Shown: piece by piece, positions 12,490 through 23,446 of the stretch | How the letters are laid out: each line of letters begins with the position of its first letter | How positions within the stretch are numbered: the first letter of the stretch is position 1 | DNA from: Siphonodentalium dalli | Taxonomy: Eukaryota > Mollusca > Scaphopoda > Gadilida > Siphonodentaliidae | Reading direction: 5' to 3' | NCBI GenBank assembly: GCA_032622095.1 | Contig: CP136066.1 | Span: 49,574,911-49,638,910, forward strand | Length of the DNA stretch: 64,000 nucleotides | Notes under the pieces: model-generated | The model's input: only the letters and a program-made list of their open reading frames with translations | Told to the model about the DNA's origin: nothing | The model's database searches: none | Made by a program: the position numbers and the translations under genes

Positions 12490-13590
12490 TTTGAAAAGCT
12501 AGAAAATACTGGATAATACCCACCACATCCCCTCCATTGTTCTATCTCGATTCACGATTTCTCCATTTTGTTTTTCCTTTGTGAGATCTACTCGTATTTG
12601 CCAAAAGCCTCGACCCACACCGATGCAAGCTCTATGTTAGGCGCATTGCTTTTAAACCATGACAGTCAAACTTCCAGGGTGTATCTATTGTATACCAAGG
12701 TACATGCTGGCGCATTTCACTCGCTCTTTCATTAGCCTGTTTGAATATGGTGGGAATATTGGAGAATTTCGAGTTTTGCCAGGCTATGTATCTCTGCATG
12801 TAGTACGTATTACGCTATATATCGTCGCCACGAGTAAACCTTTTGCTCTGAAACTTAATAAATCGCACCAGAGTTGGGAGTTGATACCCCCTATCACATC
12901 CAATCGTCAGCAAAATTGTATCTCCGTGTTTGATATTTGAAGTATTTTTCAACTTTAGGGTTTTGTTGGAATTTGCAAATTTGAACCCACCTGAACACGA
13001 GCTCTCCGTTGGTCAGGTTACTTTGAAAGTAGAGCGGTCAAACTTTGGGATATTATCAATAGTATATCGACGTACCTGCTGCTGCATTACCTCGCTCCTT
13101 CATTAACCAGGTCGGATTTGGCGAGAAAAATAGTTGAGTGGTACAGCACTTAACAATACTTACTTACATTATAAAGCCTCGCCACGAGTAAACCTTCGAC
13201 CTTAGCGAGAATTAAGCAGACACCAATACGTTGCGCTTGGATTCTATCTATCTTATCCACTACTCAAATTTTGTTTATCTCGATGTTTGATTTCTAGACA
13301 ATTCCCCCCCCCCTTGAATTCGTTGGAATTTGCAAAAAGTCTGAACCCACTCTTAACTCGTTCGCTGTTGATTGAGCAAATTGCTGTTATAGTAGAGCCA
13401 TCAAACTTCGTGGGCCAACCCACGGGATACCAGCGTACCTGCTCCTGCATTAACCTTGCTCATCAACTAGCCCGTTGGAATTGGCACCAAAAAGTCGGTC
13501 ATTTTCTTGTTCAAGCTGTAGATCGGTCACGATTGGGACAAGAAACTTATAAATGGTACAATCCGGTCCGCAACATTCTCCCCATTCGGA
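12490..13590 (+). repeat. Repeat C array 2: three further units of about 350-375 bp
   Basis: The repeat C landmark (AATTTGC.AAA then GAACCCAC) recurs near 12597, 12970 and 13330 in the same order as in array 1, with TAGAGCGGTCAAACTTT-like blocks downstream. Array 2 lies 1.6 kb from array 1, and repeat D plus the telomere-like tract sit between them. Confidence 0.8.
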
Positions 13591-13674
13591 ATATGCAAAA
13601 AAATATTACAGCGCTGGACTTGTTTTTTTGATTTGTTTTGTTTTTGTTTTTGCTAAAACTGAAGTTTACAACCG

Positions 13675-13780
13675 CCACCGGTCAGCCTGGTCTCACCACC
13701 CTCGGCCTGGTCTCATCAGCCCGACCTGGTATCACCACCCGGCATGGTTCGTCGCCTCCCGTGTATGGTCACACCCTCTT
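13675..13780 (+). repeat. Short tandem motif, about 24 bp, CCTGGTCTCACCACC-like
   Basis: CAGCCTGGTCTCACCACC, CGGCCTGGTCTCATCAGC and CGACCTGGTATCACCACC follow one another, then degrade. The open frames across it are by-products of the repeat. Confidence 0.7.
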
Positions 13781-14089
13781 CATGCTCCTTCATGCCAAAT
13801 TATTTAATTTTCGATGGTCTGTAACTTAGACATTTCTCATCCGATTTACAAAATTCTTTCAGGAGGATCATTAGTACGTCATATGGATACACGACAGTAA
13901 AAATGATTGAAATCATCGAAAACAAAATTGCGAAAATTCTGTTCCCACCCAAACCCCAAAAATATAAGGCCGTCCCTGTTCAAAACTGTTTTTCGTAGCA
14001 AGTTGTTAACGAGTAACTGCATAGAATCTCTCAAATCTGGACACCTTGCATGTTATAGGCGGACACAGGATATGAAATAAATCGAATGT

Positions 14090-14640
14090 TGCGAATCATG
14101 GGCGATAACTCTATAGAGAAAGCTCGGACATAAATTGTAATGTATGGACCCAATAGGGCATACTGAGTTGTACATATGGTCCAAATTTGGAGTCTCTGCT
14201 GTTCATACTTTTCGAGATACAGCAACCCCATTTTTTCACACAAAGGGGGATAACTCTGTAAATCAAGCGCGGACAATATCCTATATAGGCTATCCTGCTG
14301 GAGTTATTATAGGTCTATATATGTACGAAATTTCATCTCCCTATCTCATGTACTTCCTGAGAAATAAGCGTTATAAAATTGCTAAGAATAATAAATAATA
14401 TTGGAAAAAAATAAATAATTGAATAACAATATACTTCCATATTAAAATATGGAAGTATAATAATAGTGAGAAATAATCGTAAAAGGGCGATAACTATGTC
14501 AAGACACATTGGGCCGAAATCCGGATACCTTAATTTTTAATAGACCTTAGATGCCTATATTCGCTAGAGATTTCGAGTTCCTACTGCAATTAGTTTCTGA
14601 GTATTTCCAAATAAACGGAAAACGAACCCCAATAGAAAAA
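14090..14640 (+). repeat. Repeats D and E, joined copy
   Basis: A diverged repeat D (14090-14395) is followed by repeat E, beginning at a near-palindrome of ATACTTCC arms (about 14430-14457) and containing AAGGGCGATAACTATGTC, GCCTATATTCGCTAGAGATT and TTAGTTTCTGAGTATTTCCA. The same D then E order occurs at 15630-16145. Confidence 0.8.
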
Positions 14641-14835
14641 CAATATACTTCCTTGGTTACACCATGGAAGTATAATAATAATAATGAAAAATAATCGTAA
14701 AAGGGCCATAACTCTGTCTAGAAACCTTGGATCGGTATGCGGATACCTTTATTTTTAGTAGACCTTAGATGCCTACATTCGCTAGAGATTTCGCGTCTTT
14801 ACTGCAATTAGTTTCTGAGTATTCAAAAATAACCC
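14641..14835 (+). repeat. Repeat E, solo copy
   Basis: Begins at the ATACTTCC...GGAAGTAT hairpin (14645-14672) and repeats the E landmarks (AAGGGCCATAACTCTGTC, CCTACATTCGCTAGAGATTT). It lacks a preceding D module. Confidence 0.85.
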
Positions 14836-14879
14836 CACCCCTGCCTCGAAATTGGGTGATGGGATTGGGTAAGTGTCAA

Positions 14880-15180
14880 CTCCGGCACAAAAGGCGAACA
14901 TTGAGGGCCCGTAACTTCGACATTATCCAATACATTTTAAAATAGTTTTCAGTTTTGTGATCAGCTGCTCACATAGATTGTATGTTATAAATTTCATCTG
15001 ATTCGGAGACAAATAACATTCGGTTATTAGCAAGCATATTGGCCCGAATTTCAAACTTCGAGGGCCCAATTATCCGCCATTTTCAAACGGATTTACGATC
15101 TGTTTTCAGTTTCGTGATCAGATTGTATGGTAGATGTTATATTCGAAGTTTCGTCTGGATCGGTGACAAAATAAAATTTG
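14880..15180 (+). repeat. Degenerate direct repeat of about 165 bp, two copies
   Basis: GAGGGCCCGTAA..., TTTTCAGTTTTGTGATCAG and a downstream TTATAAATTTCATCTGATTCGG-type block recur as GAGGGCCCAATTATCC, GTTTTCAGTTTCGTGATCAG and TCGAAGTTTCGTCTGGATCGG. Confidence 0.65.
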
Positions 15181-15629
15181 GCATCGTGGACCACCCCTCC
15201 CCAGAACCGCAATACTGAACCGACACTGGCAAAATTGGGCACACACCGAGAACTATTTATTCTTGGTGCTTAGAAGTGTATGACTATCTCCAATGTTTGT
15301 CCGTTTTAAAGCAGATACTGCCACAAGCCGATTGCCCCAAAACATACAAATTTGAGGACTCACAACTCTGGTATTTCTACTCATATTTCAAAAATCTTTC
15401 GTTGTATATGACCAGATTTACGCAGTGAAGCCATACACTTAAATAAACGAGTTTCCTTTCAAATGTTTTTTTAATTTGCCCACCCCACCCCATTGTAAAA
15501 ATATGAGATCGACCCTGTCCAGTTTTCGTTTCGGCACTGAAAAGGCAATGACCAAGAGGACTGTGAAAACCAAATTCAGTTATCTGGAATGATACGATAG
15601 GACAGCTGTACAATGAATTCGAGGTTTGC

Positions 15630-16148
15630 CTATTTATGGGCGGTTACTCCGCAGGGAAAGCGGTGACACAAGTTTTGATGCCCGTGGGCAGTAGGGCATA
15701 TCGAGGTGTGCATACGATCAATTTTCGATGCTCTGCTCCTTATAATTTCCGAGATAGTAAAGTGACATTTGTTCATATAAAGGGAGATAACTCAGCTGGG
15801 TAAACGCGGACAATATTCGCTATACGACATTTAGTTATATCTCATTGCCCCCAACGTATGTACCAAATATTACTTATGTACTCCTCATATTTTCAGAGAT
15901 TAAGGCGCCGAAAAATGGTTAAGTATAATAATAATAATGAAAAATAATCGGAAAAGGGCGATAACTCTGTAAAGAAGCGATGGGCCGAAATCCGGATACC
16001 CTTATTTTAAGTAGATCTTAAATGCCTATATTCGCTAGAGATTTCGCGTTCCTACTGCTGTTAGTTTCTGAGTATTTCCAATTAAACCGAAAAACGGCGC
16101 CAATAGAAAAACAATATACTTCCTTGGTTACACCATGGAGGTATACTT
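15630..16148 (+). repeat. Repeats D and E, second joined copy
   Basis: D landmarks (GGGCATATCGAGGTGTGCAT, AAAGGGAGATAACTCAGC) at 15630-15920 are followed directly by E landmarks (AAGGGCGATAACTCTG, TATATTCGCTAGAGATTTCG) up to an ATACTTCC...GGAGGTAT hairpin at 16115-16145. Confidence 0.85.
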
Positions 16149-16149
16149 A

Positions 16150-16560
16150 TTATATCTGTTCAAGTTATCATGCTAAGCTAACAAACTCAAGATTCAATTA
16201 ATTAAGGGCCAAACTACGCTCAGAAAGATTGGAACAGACAGGTTTTCAAACTAATCTAGGCAAGTTTGCATGAGGATCGAAGTCTCGCATATACCGGATA
16301 ACAAATAAATTAATATATGTTCAAGTTATCATGCTAACAAGCTAAAAATTCAACTTAAGGGGCAGTAACTCCGGCCAGAAAAGTTGAACCAGAGTAGTTT
16401 TCGAACTTTATCAAGACATTTATGAGGAAGTCTTGCGTACTAATTATAAACTGAATCAATTGATATTTGTTCGAGTTATTACACTAACAAGATTAGCGAG
16501 ATATCAAGTTGATATCTTTTCAAGTTGTTGTGCTAAGAGCTCAATTTTTTAAATATTTCA
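16150..16560 (+). repeat. Degenerate tandem repeat with TTCAAGTTATCATGCTAA blocks
   Basis: GTTCAAGTTATCATGCTAA-type blocks at about 16158, 16319, 16469 and 16518 are followed by similar AACTCCGGCCAGAAAAGTTG text, implying units of roughly 160 bp. Confidence 0.65.
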
Positions 16561-16597
16561 CTGTTAATCAGATCACAAAAGTTAGACCAGACTGGCT

Positions 16598-17002
16598 TTA
16601 AAGGCACGGGAGGCCTTCGTTGTCAAACTATTCATGTTTGTTCAAACCACCATAAACAGAAAGAATAATAAAATGTATATAGTTTTGCTCATATACCAAC
16701 CATAATCATTGCGTAAATAGAATTGTATTGCCAAGATCTGCGAGAGCACAGTAACAAAGAACGCTCTTTATGTTTCCATATCAGAAACTAAACAAAAGCC
16801 AGGAACTGTAACGTTTCTTGATTTTGTTTATATAACAAAGGAAAACATCGTACAATAACATACTGTTTATGCGATATTTCTGATTGGTATAAGAACAAAG
16901 TTTGTCTATATTTTAACAGTCTTTCTGTTTATGGCGTTTTTTGACAAAGGTGAATATTTTTAGAGCATACCCACCGCGAAGGCCTCCCGTATCATCAGTT
17001 AA
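16598..17002. mobile_element. TTAA-flanked MITE, copy 1
   Basis: The left end TTAA|AGGCACGGGAGGCCTTCG (TTAA at 16598-16601) is mirrored at the right by CGAAGGCCTCCCGTAT..TTAA (TTAA at 16999-17002). The inverted repeats continue inward through CATAAACAGAAAGAATAATA against its complement near 16925. A TTAA target duplication and AGG termini suggest a piggyBac- or Kolobok-type non-autonomous element. No transposase ORF is present. Confidence 0.8.
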
Positions 17003-17023
17003 TATTTGTTCCAAGTAATCACG

Positions 17024-17507
17024 TTAAAGATACGGGAGGTCTTCGCACTGGGTATGCACTTAAAATATTCCCCTTCGTCAAAAACCTCCATAAACAGAAA
17101 TATTAAAATATAGACAGACCTTGTTCTTATAGCAATCAGAAATAGCATGAACAGTATGTTATTGTCCAGTGTTTTCCCTTTGTTATGTAAACAAAAGCAC
17201 AGAACGTTACAGTTCCTGTCTTTTGTTTATATCCTGAAGGTAAACATAAAGAGCGTTCTTTGTTACTGCATTCCTGATATGAAATAATAAAGAGCGTTTA
17301 TATCATTTGTGAGTGATTAACCAATATAATTGCCCTGTCTTCTGCTTCAGAAAGGGGCTCTTGTTTAGGTAAACCATAGTAGCATGCTATTTACGCGATG
17401 AGTATGGTATACATGAACAAAGCTATAAATATTTTAATATTCTTTCTGTTTATGGCGGTGGAATCAAATGTGAATATTTTGACGACGAATGCCTCCCATG
17501 CCTTTAA
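17024..17507. mobile_element. TTAA-flanked MITE, copy 2
   Basis: The ends are TTAA|AGATACGGGAGGTCTTCG (TTAA 17024-17027) and GAATGCCTCCCATGCCT|TTAA (TTAA 17504-17507). The interior shares TTTGTTATGTAAACAAAAGC, CATAAAGAGCGTTCTTTGTT and TTTACGCGATG with the copy at 21877. It lies only 21 bp from copy 1. Confidence 0.85.
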
Positions 17508-17519
17508 CAAGCAGAAACA

Positions 17520-18300
17520 AAATTGCGTAATTTTATAGTGGCATATAACACTCGGTAGAAACTGAGGGTGAAGCCAATTTCATGCATGCAACTGTTGACC
17601 ATAGATATACCCCCTCCCCTGTAGTAGCCCCTGCGTCCTGCATAAATCCTGGCGCCACCCTATAGTCTGGAACAAAAGATTCTTAAAAAATTAAATAAAA
17701 GAATAAGTTCCAATCTCACCTTTTGGTTAATCAAATCTCACTCAGGAATCGCATAATAGGATCGTACAAAACTTTTCCACATAAATCCTAATTATCGGCG
17801 CAGATAGGTGCAATTGCACTCACACCCTTTTCATGCAAATTATGTCGCAAATTTTGGTACGCCAAAACAATTTATATATGCTGGACTATATGCTATTACC
17901 ATGTTAAAGGAAAACAAATTCCAATAATCAAGATGTACTGTCACGTACATCCACGGCATATTTGTTATGAACGTCCAGCAATTTTCCATAACTCAGGAAA
18001 AAAGTGCGGAAAAACCCTGTACTATGTGGAGATCCTTTCCACAATGCTGGTCTACCAGCATACCAAAGGACATCCAGCGTGTCACTGATCAATTATAGTC
18101 GTTAAGTTCAAAGCCAAATTGTTCAAGTCTGCGAGGAACATGACTCTCGGGTCAGATTGCTTGAAGCTTGTTTTCTCAAGTGTCAGAGTGGCCGTAAAAC
18201 CACACCAATCATGATACCCCTTAAACCACAGTGCATTGCTGTAGACAACCATATACATTGCAAATGGTTGGGGGCACCGTTAGAAAAATATATAGGGTAC
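17520..18300. other. No recognised feature
   Basis: Non-coding sequence with no repeat that I can match elsewhere in the window. Confidence 0.4.
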
Positions 18301-19750
18301 CTCACTTCACTCTTGCATATTCAAGAGAATGCACTGGCACATGATCTTTAATGCTGCACCTGCGCAGTTCCAGTCATGGAAGGGTTAAAAGGACATAGCT
18401 TTTGTATGAGCATTATATATATATATATATATATATACTGCTGAGGTTACCAGGACATCATATCCGGAAAATAAGAAAGGTGTGCATTTTTTTCAACAAA
18501 GTTGTATTCTGAAGCTCTTAGGCTATACATTAAAACATGAGCATACATTTCGGCCATACCTTGTTCCGTTTCTGACAATAATAATTTATGAAAAACAAAT
18601 AGAGCATGTTGCTTTAGGACAAGCACCTGTGGATTCCACGCATATATATACAGGTTAGTTTCAGGAATCACGATACCCATTCGTATTTGGAGATGCTTGA
18701 TGTGAGTGCCAGAGTATTTGGATGACTGTCGTATCTTTTCTTTCTTGACAGCTCAACCTTTGAGCCAGTATCTGGATTAATGGTAGCAAAGATCCTGTGA
18801 ATGGCAATTAAATATAAGTCAATTATAGGGTACCAAATGTATGAGTTTTATCACATATATTAAAAAGTTGTATCACAATACATGTATCTTGTTCATTGTC
18901 CACCATTGCTAAGAATGTCAGGGTGTGACAGCTAGGTCAATTATATGCCTGACTGACACCATGGCATGTCTGTTGGGACCCAAAACTCTTCAATTTTAAC
19001 TCTCATCCAGGTAGCAGTCAGACATGTCAACCAAAAAACACAAGACAGCTGGGTGTAAATGCAATATTCAAGACAAAACGTCCAAACAACATGTTAATTT
19101 AATGGTATTAGGCCAAAACAATATATACATTTATTTCTGGCAACAGAGCAAGAATTCCATGTGGTTTTTTGCATATAAATTCAATATAACAACAAAAATA
19201 TAGTACAAATACTTTTATTTTATTCAGGATCACATGGCGCTAGATATGATAGCTCTTTTGCCATGTGGTCTCTTTGTCACAGGGCCGGTCCCCAACTCTA
19301 ATACTGTTCAGGTGTCTAATAATCACGATGGCCTAATAGCAGTGATAGGTGGGGATTTAGGCTGAAATTAGTAGTGACAGCAATTTCACTATATACATGT
19401 ATGTCTCAATACCAAACAGTACTGAACGTTGAGAATTTTCAAAAAAATTAATAATCTTGCTGACAAAATTATTAGGCACCTGTTCTGAAAGTTCAAAAAC
19501 AAATCGGAAACACTGTTTCATAAAGTAATATTTGATCAGTGACTGGTGGGCCAATTTCTGACTGCACAAAAGCGTCCACTGGGACAAATAAAAAGCTTAA
19601 CTAAATGGTTGATAACGGCACCGAAGGCCTGGTATTTTCAGGTCGTTCATGTGGTTCATTTCACTCCCGAGTCTAACTTGACAACGAGTCAATTTAAAAT
19701 GAGAAATCAGAATATTTTATTTCATGACAGATCAATACATAAATAGTTCT
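18300..19750 (+). repeat. Dispersed repeat F region, copy 1
   Basis: The block at about 19310-19560 (TCTAATAATCACGATGGCC, GGTGGGGATTTAGGCTGAAA, GCAATTTCACTATATAC, AAAATTAATAATCTTGCTGA) recurs at 50690-50900 and 58850-59035. The upstream text GAGAATGCACTGGC...CCAGTCATGGAAGGGTTAA (18330-18390) recurs near 52950-53050. A 24-bp (AT)n microsatellite lies at about 18413-18436. No coding exon is visible. Confidence 0.7.
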
Positions 19751-20930
19751 ACAGGTTTTCAAGAAAAGAAATGTTATGTCACGTGGAGGTGACATGACCT
19801 ATCAGGTCGTCTTCCTGTCACCACCATACAATTACATGTTAGTTAATCAAATTGATTCTTTAAACTAAATTAACTCCGGTCCTGTACATGTGAGAGAACA
19901 ACATTTCAAATTGATGTCAGGATCATTGGTGCCAGGCATCCCATGATGTTAGTGGAAGATGTCATCAACTTATTATAAATCTTTATTGCATTAGAAAAAG
20001 TTGGAGCATATTTGGCAAGCTCAATGAGCAACAACATATTGCATGCTGTCCTGTTGCTGCAATCAGTGGGCACAGGAGGGGACTCTTCCCAAAACTACAT
20101 CAACCCAACCGATATATACCAAGCGCTTTTGGACCGAGAAGACTCAAGTGGTCTATTTTGGTTTTAATCTGGTCTCAAATAGCAGTACCTTCTATTGAAT
20201 CGGGGCAGATTTACTTAAATATTTTTTAAATATTGTGATATTAAAGTGATGGGAAACACTCCGATAAGATATTCAAATAAAAATTGAGAACAATCTTGCT
20301 CGAAGTATTTATTTTAACAAATATTAATCCAAATCAGCATCAAACACCATCATTCTTAATTAATTTCAATGACTCTTGATGGCGAAATCATTTGTGCTAA
20401 TTTTTCGCAGATAGTTGCATCCCGAATCGAGATGCAAATATTTACAATTGAGAGTAGTTATGGAGTGGATATGGTAAATGTCTTTGATTTTCAAGGCAAT
20501 GGTAGTAGAATGCTACATTTCCCCAGGTTGAACCTAAACTATTCAATTTCATGCACTCGAACAAGTCTATAATATGTCCTTAAAAAGTTATATTTGGTGA
20601 AAAAATTGACTTAAAGAAATATGAGGAAAGTTCTGGGTTGTATATATATATCGTTTTTCACAGTGATGACAGGTAGTGAAGTAAAATATAACCTCAGCCA
20701 GGTCCTTATCTATTGGATATCTATGATAATTTTGGGTATTCTGAACTCAAATATGCTGCATCTGATGTTGATTTATGAGGAAAGAAACTTGGCCGATTAT
20801 ATTAGACATTCAGACCAATTTTACTGAACATGCAGGGAACAGTTCATGGAAATCCTGAAATCGAGATATTAAACCTTGAATTAAGTACAAAATCACGATC
20901 AAGTTTATATACTAATACAAGTAATACATG
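19750..20930. other. No recognised feature
   Basis: Short open frames (20369-20572, 20621-20827, +) lack motifs. Nothing else is seen. Confidence 0.4.
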
Positions 20931-20935
20931 TATAA

Positions 20936-21245
20936 TTCGGTTTTAGCCCGAGAGCACTGAGTTGACTGGAAAATAACGTTTGATGTACACAAAGATCGTG
21001 TTGTCGATTTGATGCGTCTCGCACTTTCGCGAAAACAAACATGATGCTTAATCATTCTGTGTTTTGTATGGTTATAGAAAAAATGTCGATAAATTTATTT
21101 TAATTTATTTAAAATACCCACATATTTGCGGAATAACCCATTTATCATGATAATTAAGACTGCCAAGCTATATTGTGCAACTGGCAAGTTTCGAGCCGAT
21201 TAGTTTATATGTTCTGCCCAAATTCTGTATAGAGTGAGACATTTA
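20936..21245 (-). repeat. Dispersed repeat A, copy 2 (inverted)
   Basis: Reverse-complement match to 6660-6995, from GGTTTTAGCCCGAGAGCACT to GTTCTGCCCAAATTC. Divergence is modest. Confidence 0.85.
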
Positions 21246-21489
21246 ATCAAACTGATAAACATTTATTAAGTGTCTAGTTGACATAAAACAAATTAGGTTT
21301 GTGTGAAAAGAATTAACTTGGTGCATGTCGCTCACGAACAAATGAACTGGGTGAATAACAGTCATGAATTAGAAAACATTAAGGTGGTGTACGGCAGTCG
21401 CAACAAATAACACATATGTAATGTACTTGGTTACTGTGGTTAAATAAATAATACTAGTACCACAGTAAGATTAACTAACGTACCACATC
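21243..21489 (+). repeat. Dispersed repeat B, copy 2
   Basis: Direct match to 8805-9055. It abuts repeat A copy 2 with no gap, whereas at 6.7-9.0 kb the two blocks are 1.8 kb apart. Confidence 0.9.
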
Positions 21490-21876
21490 GTTAGTTCTTA
21501 AACCATCAAGTTATGGTACAATATAGCCGTATAGGCCACACTAAAAGTAAACCTGTAAGTCGAGGTCGAAGTCGGCTCCAAATAAAAGCTGAAAGCGGGG
21601 TGCTATGTCGTGTTTTCTCCGTTGTTATACGGTACTTTTACGCTATAAATGAAGGCGATTCGAATCGGCCATGTTGTTCACTTGAATTTGATAATTTATC
21701 GTACACCACGATATCGTCAAACGTGTCACCGCATCCGAGCAGAACCTAACATTTATAGGATAAAACAGATGGAAAATGGCTTTGACATTTTTTTTAAACT
21801 TTATGTAATGACTTTATATAATGCTGTTTGACAGTTGTGTTGTCCCTACATTTGGGGATACATATCTGAAATACGT
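21490..21876. other. No recognised feature
   Basis: Non-coding stretch between repeat B and a MITE. The frame 21513-21749 (+) has no recognisable domain. Confidence 0.4.
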
Positions 21877-22377
21877 TTAAAGACACGGTTGGGCTTGGCG
21901 GTGGGTATCCTGTGAAATATATCCACCCGTCAAAAACCGCCACAAACAGAAAGAACATCAAAATGTAGATATACTTTGTACGTATAAAACTAAGAAATAT
22001 CGCATACACAGTATGTTATGGTCATATGTTTGACCATTGTTATGTAAACAAAAGCATAAAAAGTTACTTTTCTGGTGTTTGTTTATATTATGCTGGTAAA
22101 CATAAAGAGCGTTCTTTGTTGGGGAATACCTAATATGGAACTAATAAAGGGCGTTTATGCCATTTGTGTGTGATTAGCCAGTAGCATTGTGCTGTCTTCT
22201 GTAACACAATCAGGCTCTTGTTAGGTAAAATATAGTAGGTCTTTATGATAACATGCTGTTTACGCGATGGTCATGGTATATATAAACGGAACTGTATGCT
22301 TTTTAATGTTTTTCTGTTTACGGTGTTTGGAACAAAATATGAATATTTTCGACAATTAAGGCCGCACGTGCCTTTAA
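21877..22377. mobile_element. TTAA-flanked MITE, copy 3 (about 0.49 kb)
   Basis: TTAA at 21877-21880 precedes AGACACGGTTGGGC, and CCGCACGTGCCT precedes TTAA at 22374-22377. Terminal inverted repeats reach about 100 bp inward (CGCCACAAACAGAAAGAACA against its complement near 22310). The interior is collinear with copy 2 at 17024-17507. Confidence 0.85.
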
Positions 22378-22379
22378 CA

Positions 22380-22875
22380 AAAAAACTTTCAGACAAAACG
22401 ACCATGTAAATGATTTTGGTGGCGGGTTTTTGGCTCATCTCTAATGGTAGAATAACGAATATAGTTGAGCACAAGACCGTACATGGTATTAACCTTACTA
22501 TAACGCGATTATAAAAACATAATGGATATCAAGCAAACTGACCACCACGATGGACGTCATATTTGTTTGAAGTCTACGCGGCCATTTTGTTCTTGTTAAC
22601 GTCCGAAAAAGTTAGAAGAGACAAACAACAACATCGGAGTAAAGTCCCCCTTTAACCCTTTCTATACTTAATTGATGAGTAGTTATCACAAAGGAAATGT
22701 TCAGATAATAAGTTAACAACTTATTATCTAAACATTTCGCTATTTAAATGTTGTTCTTTCTGCATGTTAATGTATATATCGTCTGCGTGTATCACATTGT
22801 CATCCCTCCAAATCAACAATAGATCATTCCGATGTGCACTTTTTAACTGACTGGGAAATCCATTTAGTACAGAAC
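22380..22875. other. No recognised feature
   Basis: A small hairpin lies near 22698-22739 (AAATGTTCAGATAATAAGTT and its near-complement). Otherwise nothing is seen. Confidence 0.4.
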
Positions 22876-22883
22876 GGATTAAT

Positions 22884-23027
22884 CACGTGACAATACTGTA
22901 CTTCGTGTGCTCTTTGACTTTGAAATAAGAGTCACGTCAAGACCAATTGTTAAGGCACATAAAACACAATCGTGGTACAGATGGTGAAAACTACACAAAC
23001 AAATCATCGGAAACTGTTGGAAATTCA
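22884..23027 (+). promoter_or_regulatory. Candidate core promoter and untranslated first exon of the lectin gene
   Basis: Within 80 bp there is an E-box CACGTG (22884-22889), a CRE-like TCACGTCA (22932-22939), CCAAT (22943-22947) and a TATA-like ACATAAAA (22957-22964). About 65 bp further on, TTCA|GTGAGT (donor at 23028) could end a short untranslated exon. It would join the pyrimidine-rich acceptor TTCTTTTTTTAG ending at 23291, 34 bp before the ATG. The motifs are seen; their joint function is inferred. Confidence 0.35.
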
Positions 23028-23325
23028 GTGAGTATTTATGTTGATATGCGTCAACGGCTTGACCGAGTTCAGGGTTTTCAGTTCCCATTCGTCCACAGTT
23101 TTACTGTAACCTATATGTCCATCTCTAAATATAGCAGTTATTCTGATATATTTCTTCCCATATTTTATATTTTTCAATTTGGTGAAAGTCTCTAGAAAAA
23201 AGTTCCGAAATAAAATCAGAAGTGTACAACAAGCGTTAACACTGACCGAAACACGCCCATCGTGTCTGAATTTATATGCTTCTTTTTTTAGGTAATTCAT
23301 CGCAAATCCTCTATCGTCCTTGAAG

Positions 23326-23446
23326 ATGAAGACATTTTTTGCAACTGTTGCAATTATGGCGTTGGTGGGCATGGTGGTCGCCCATCCCAAAGGGAAAGGA
23401 GCCAATAATGTGGCTAAACCGGGAAATCAAAACCAAATTTTCCAAA
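23326..23446 (+). CDS. Lectin exon 1: signal peptide and linker
   Basis: The ATG is preceded by a purine-rich context (TTGAAG). It encodes MKTFFATVAIMALVGMVVA, then a basic, Asn/Gln/Gly-rich stretch of about 20 residues. The exon ends in phase 1 at CCAAA|GTACGT. This ATG is chosen because it opens directly into a classical signal peptide. The upstream sequence in this frame adds nothing recognisable. Confidence 0.87.
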
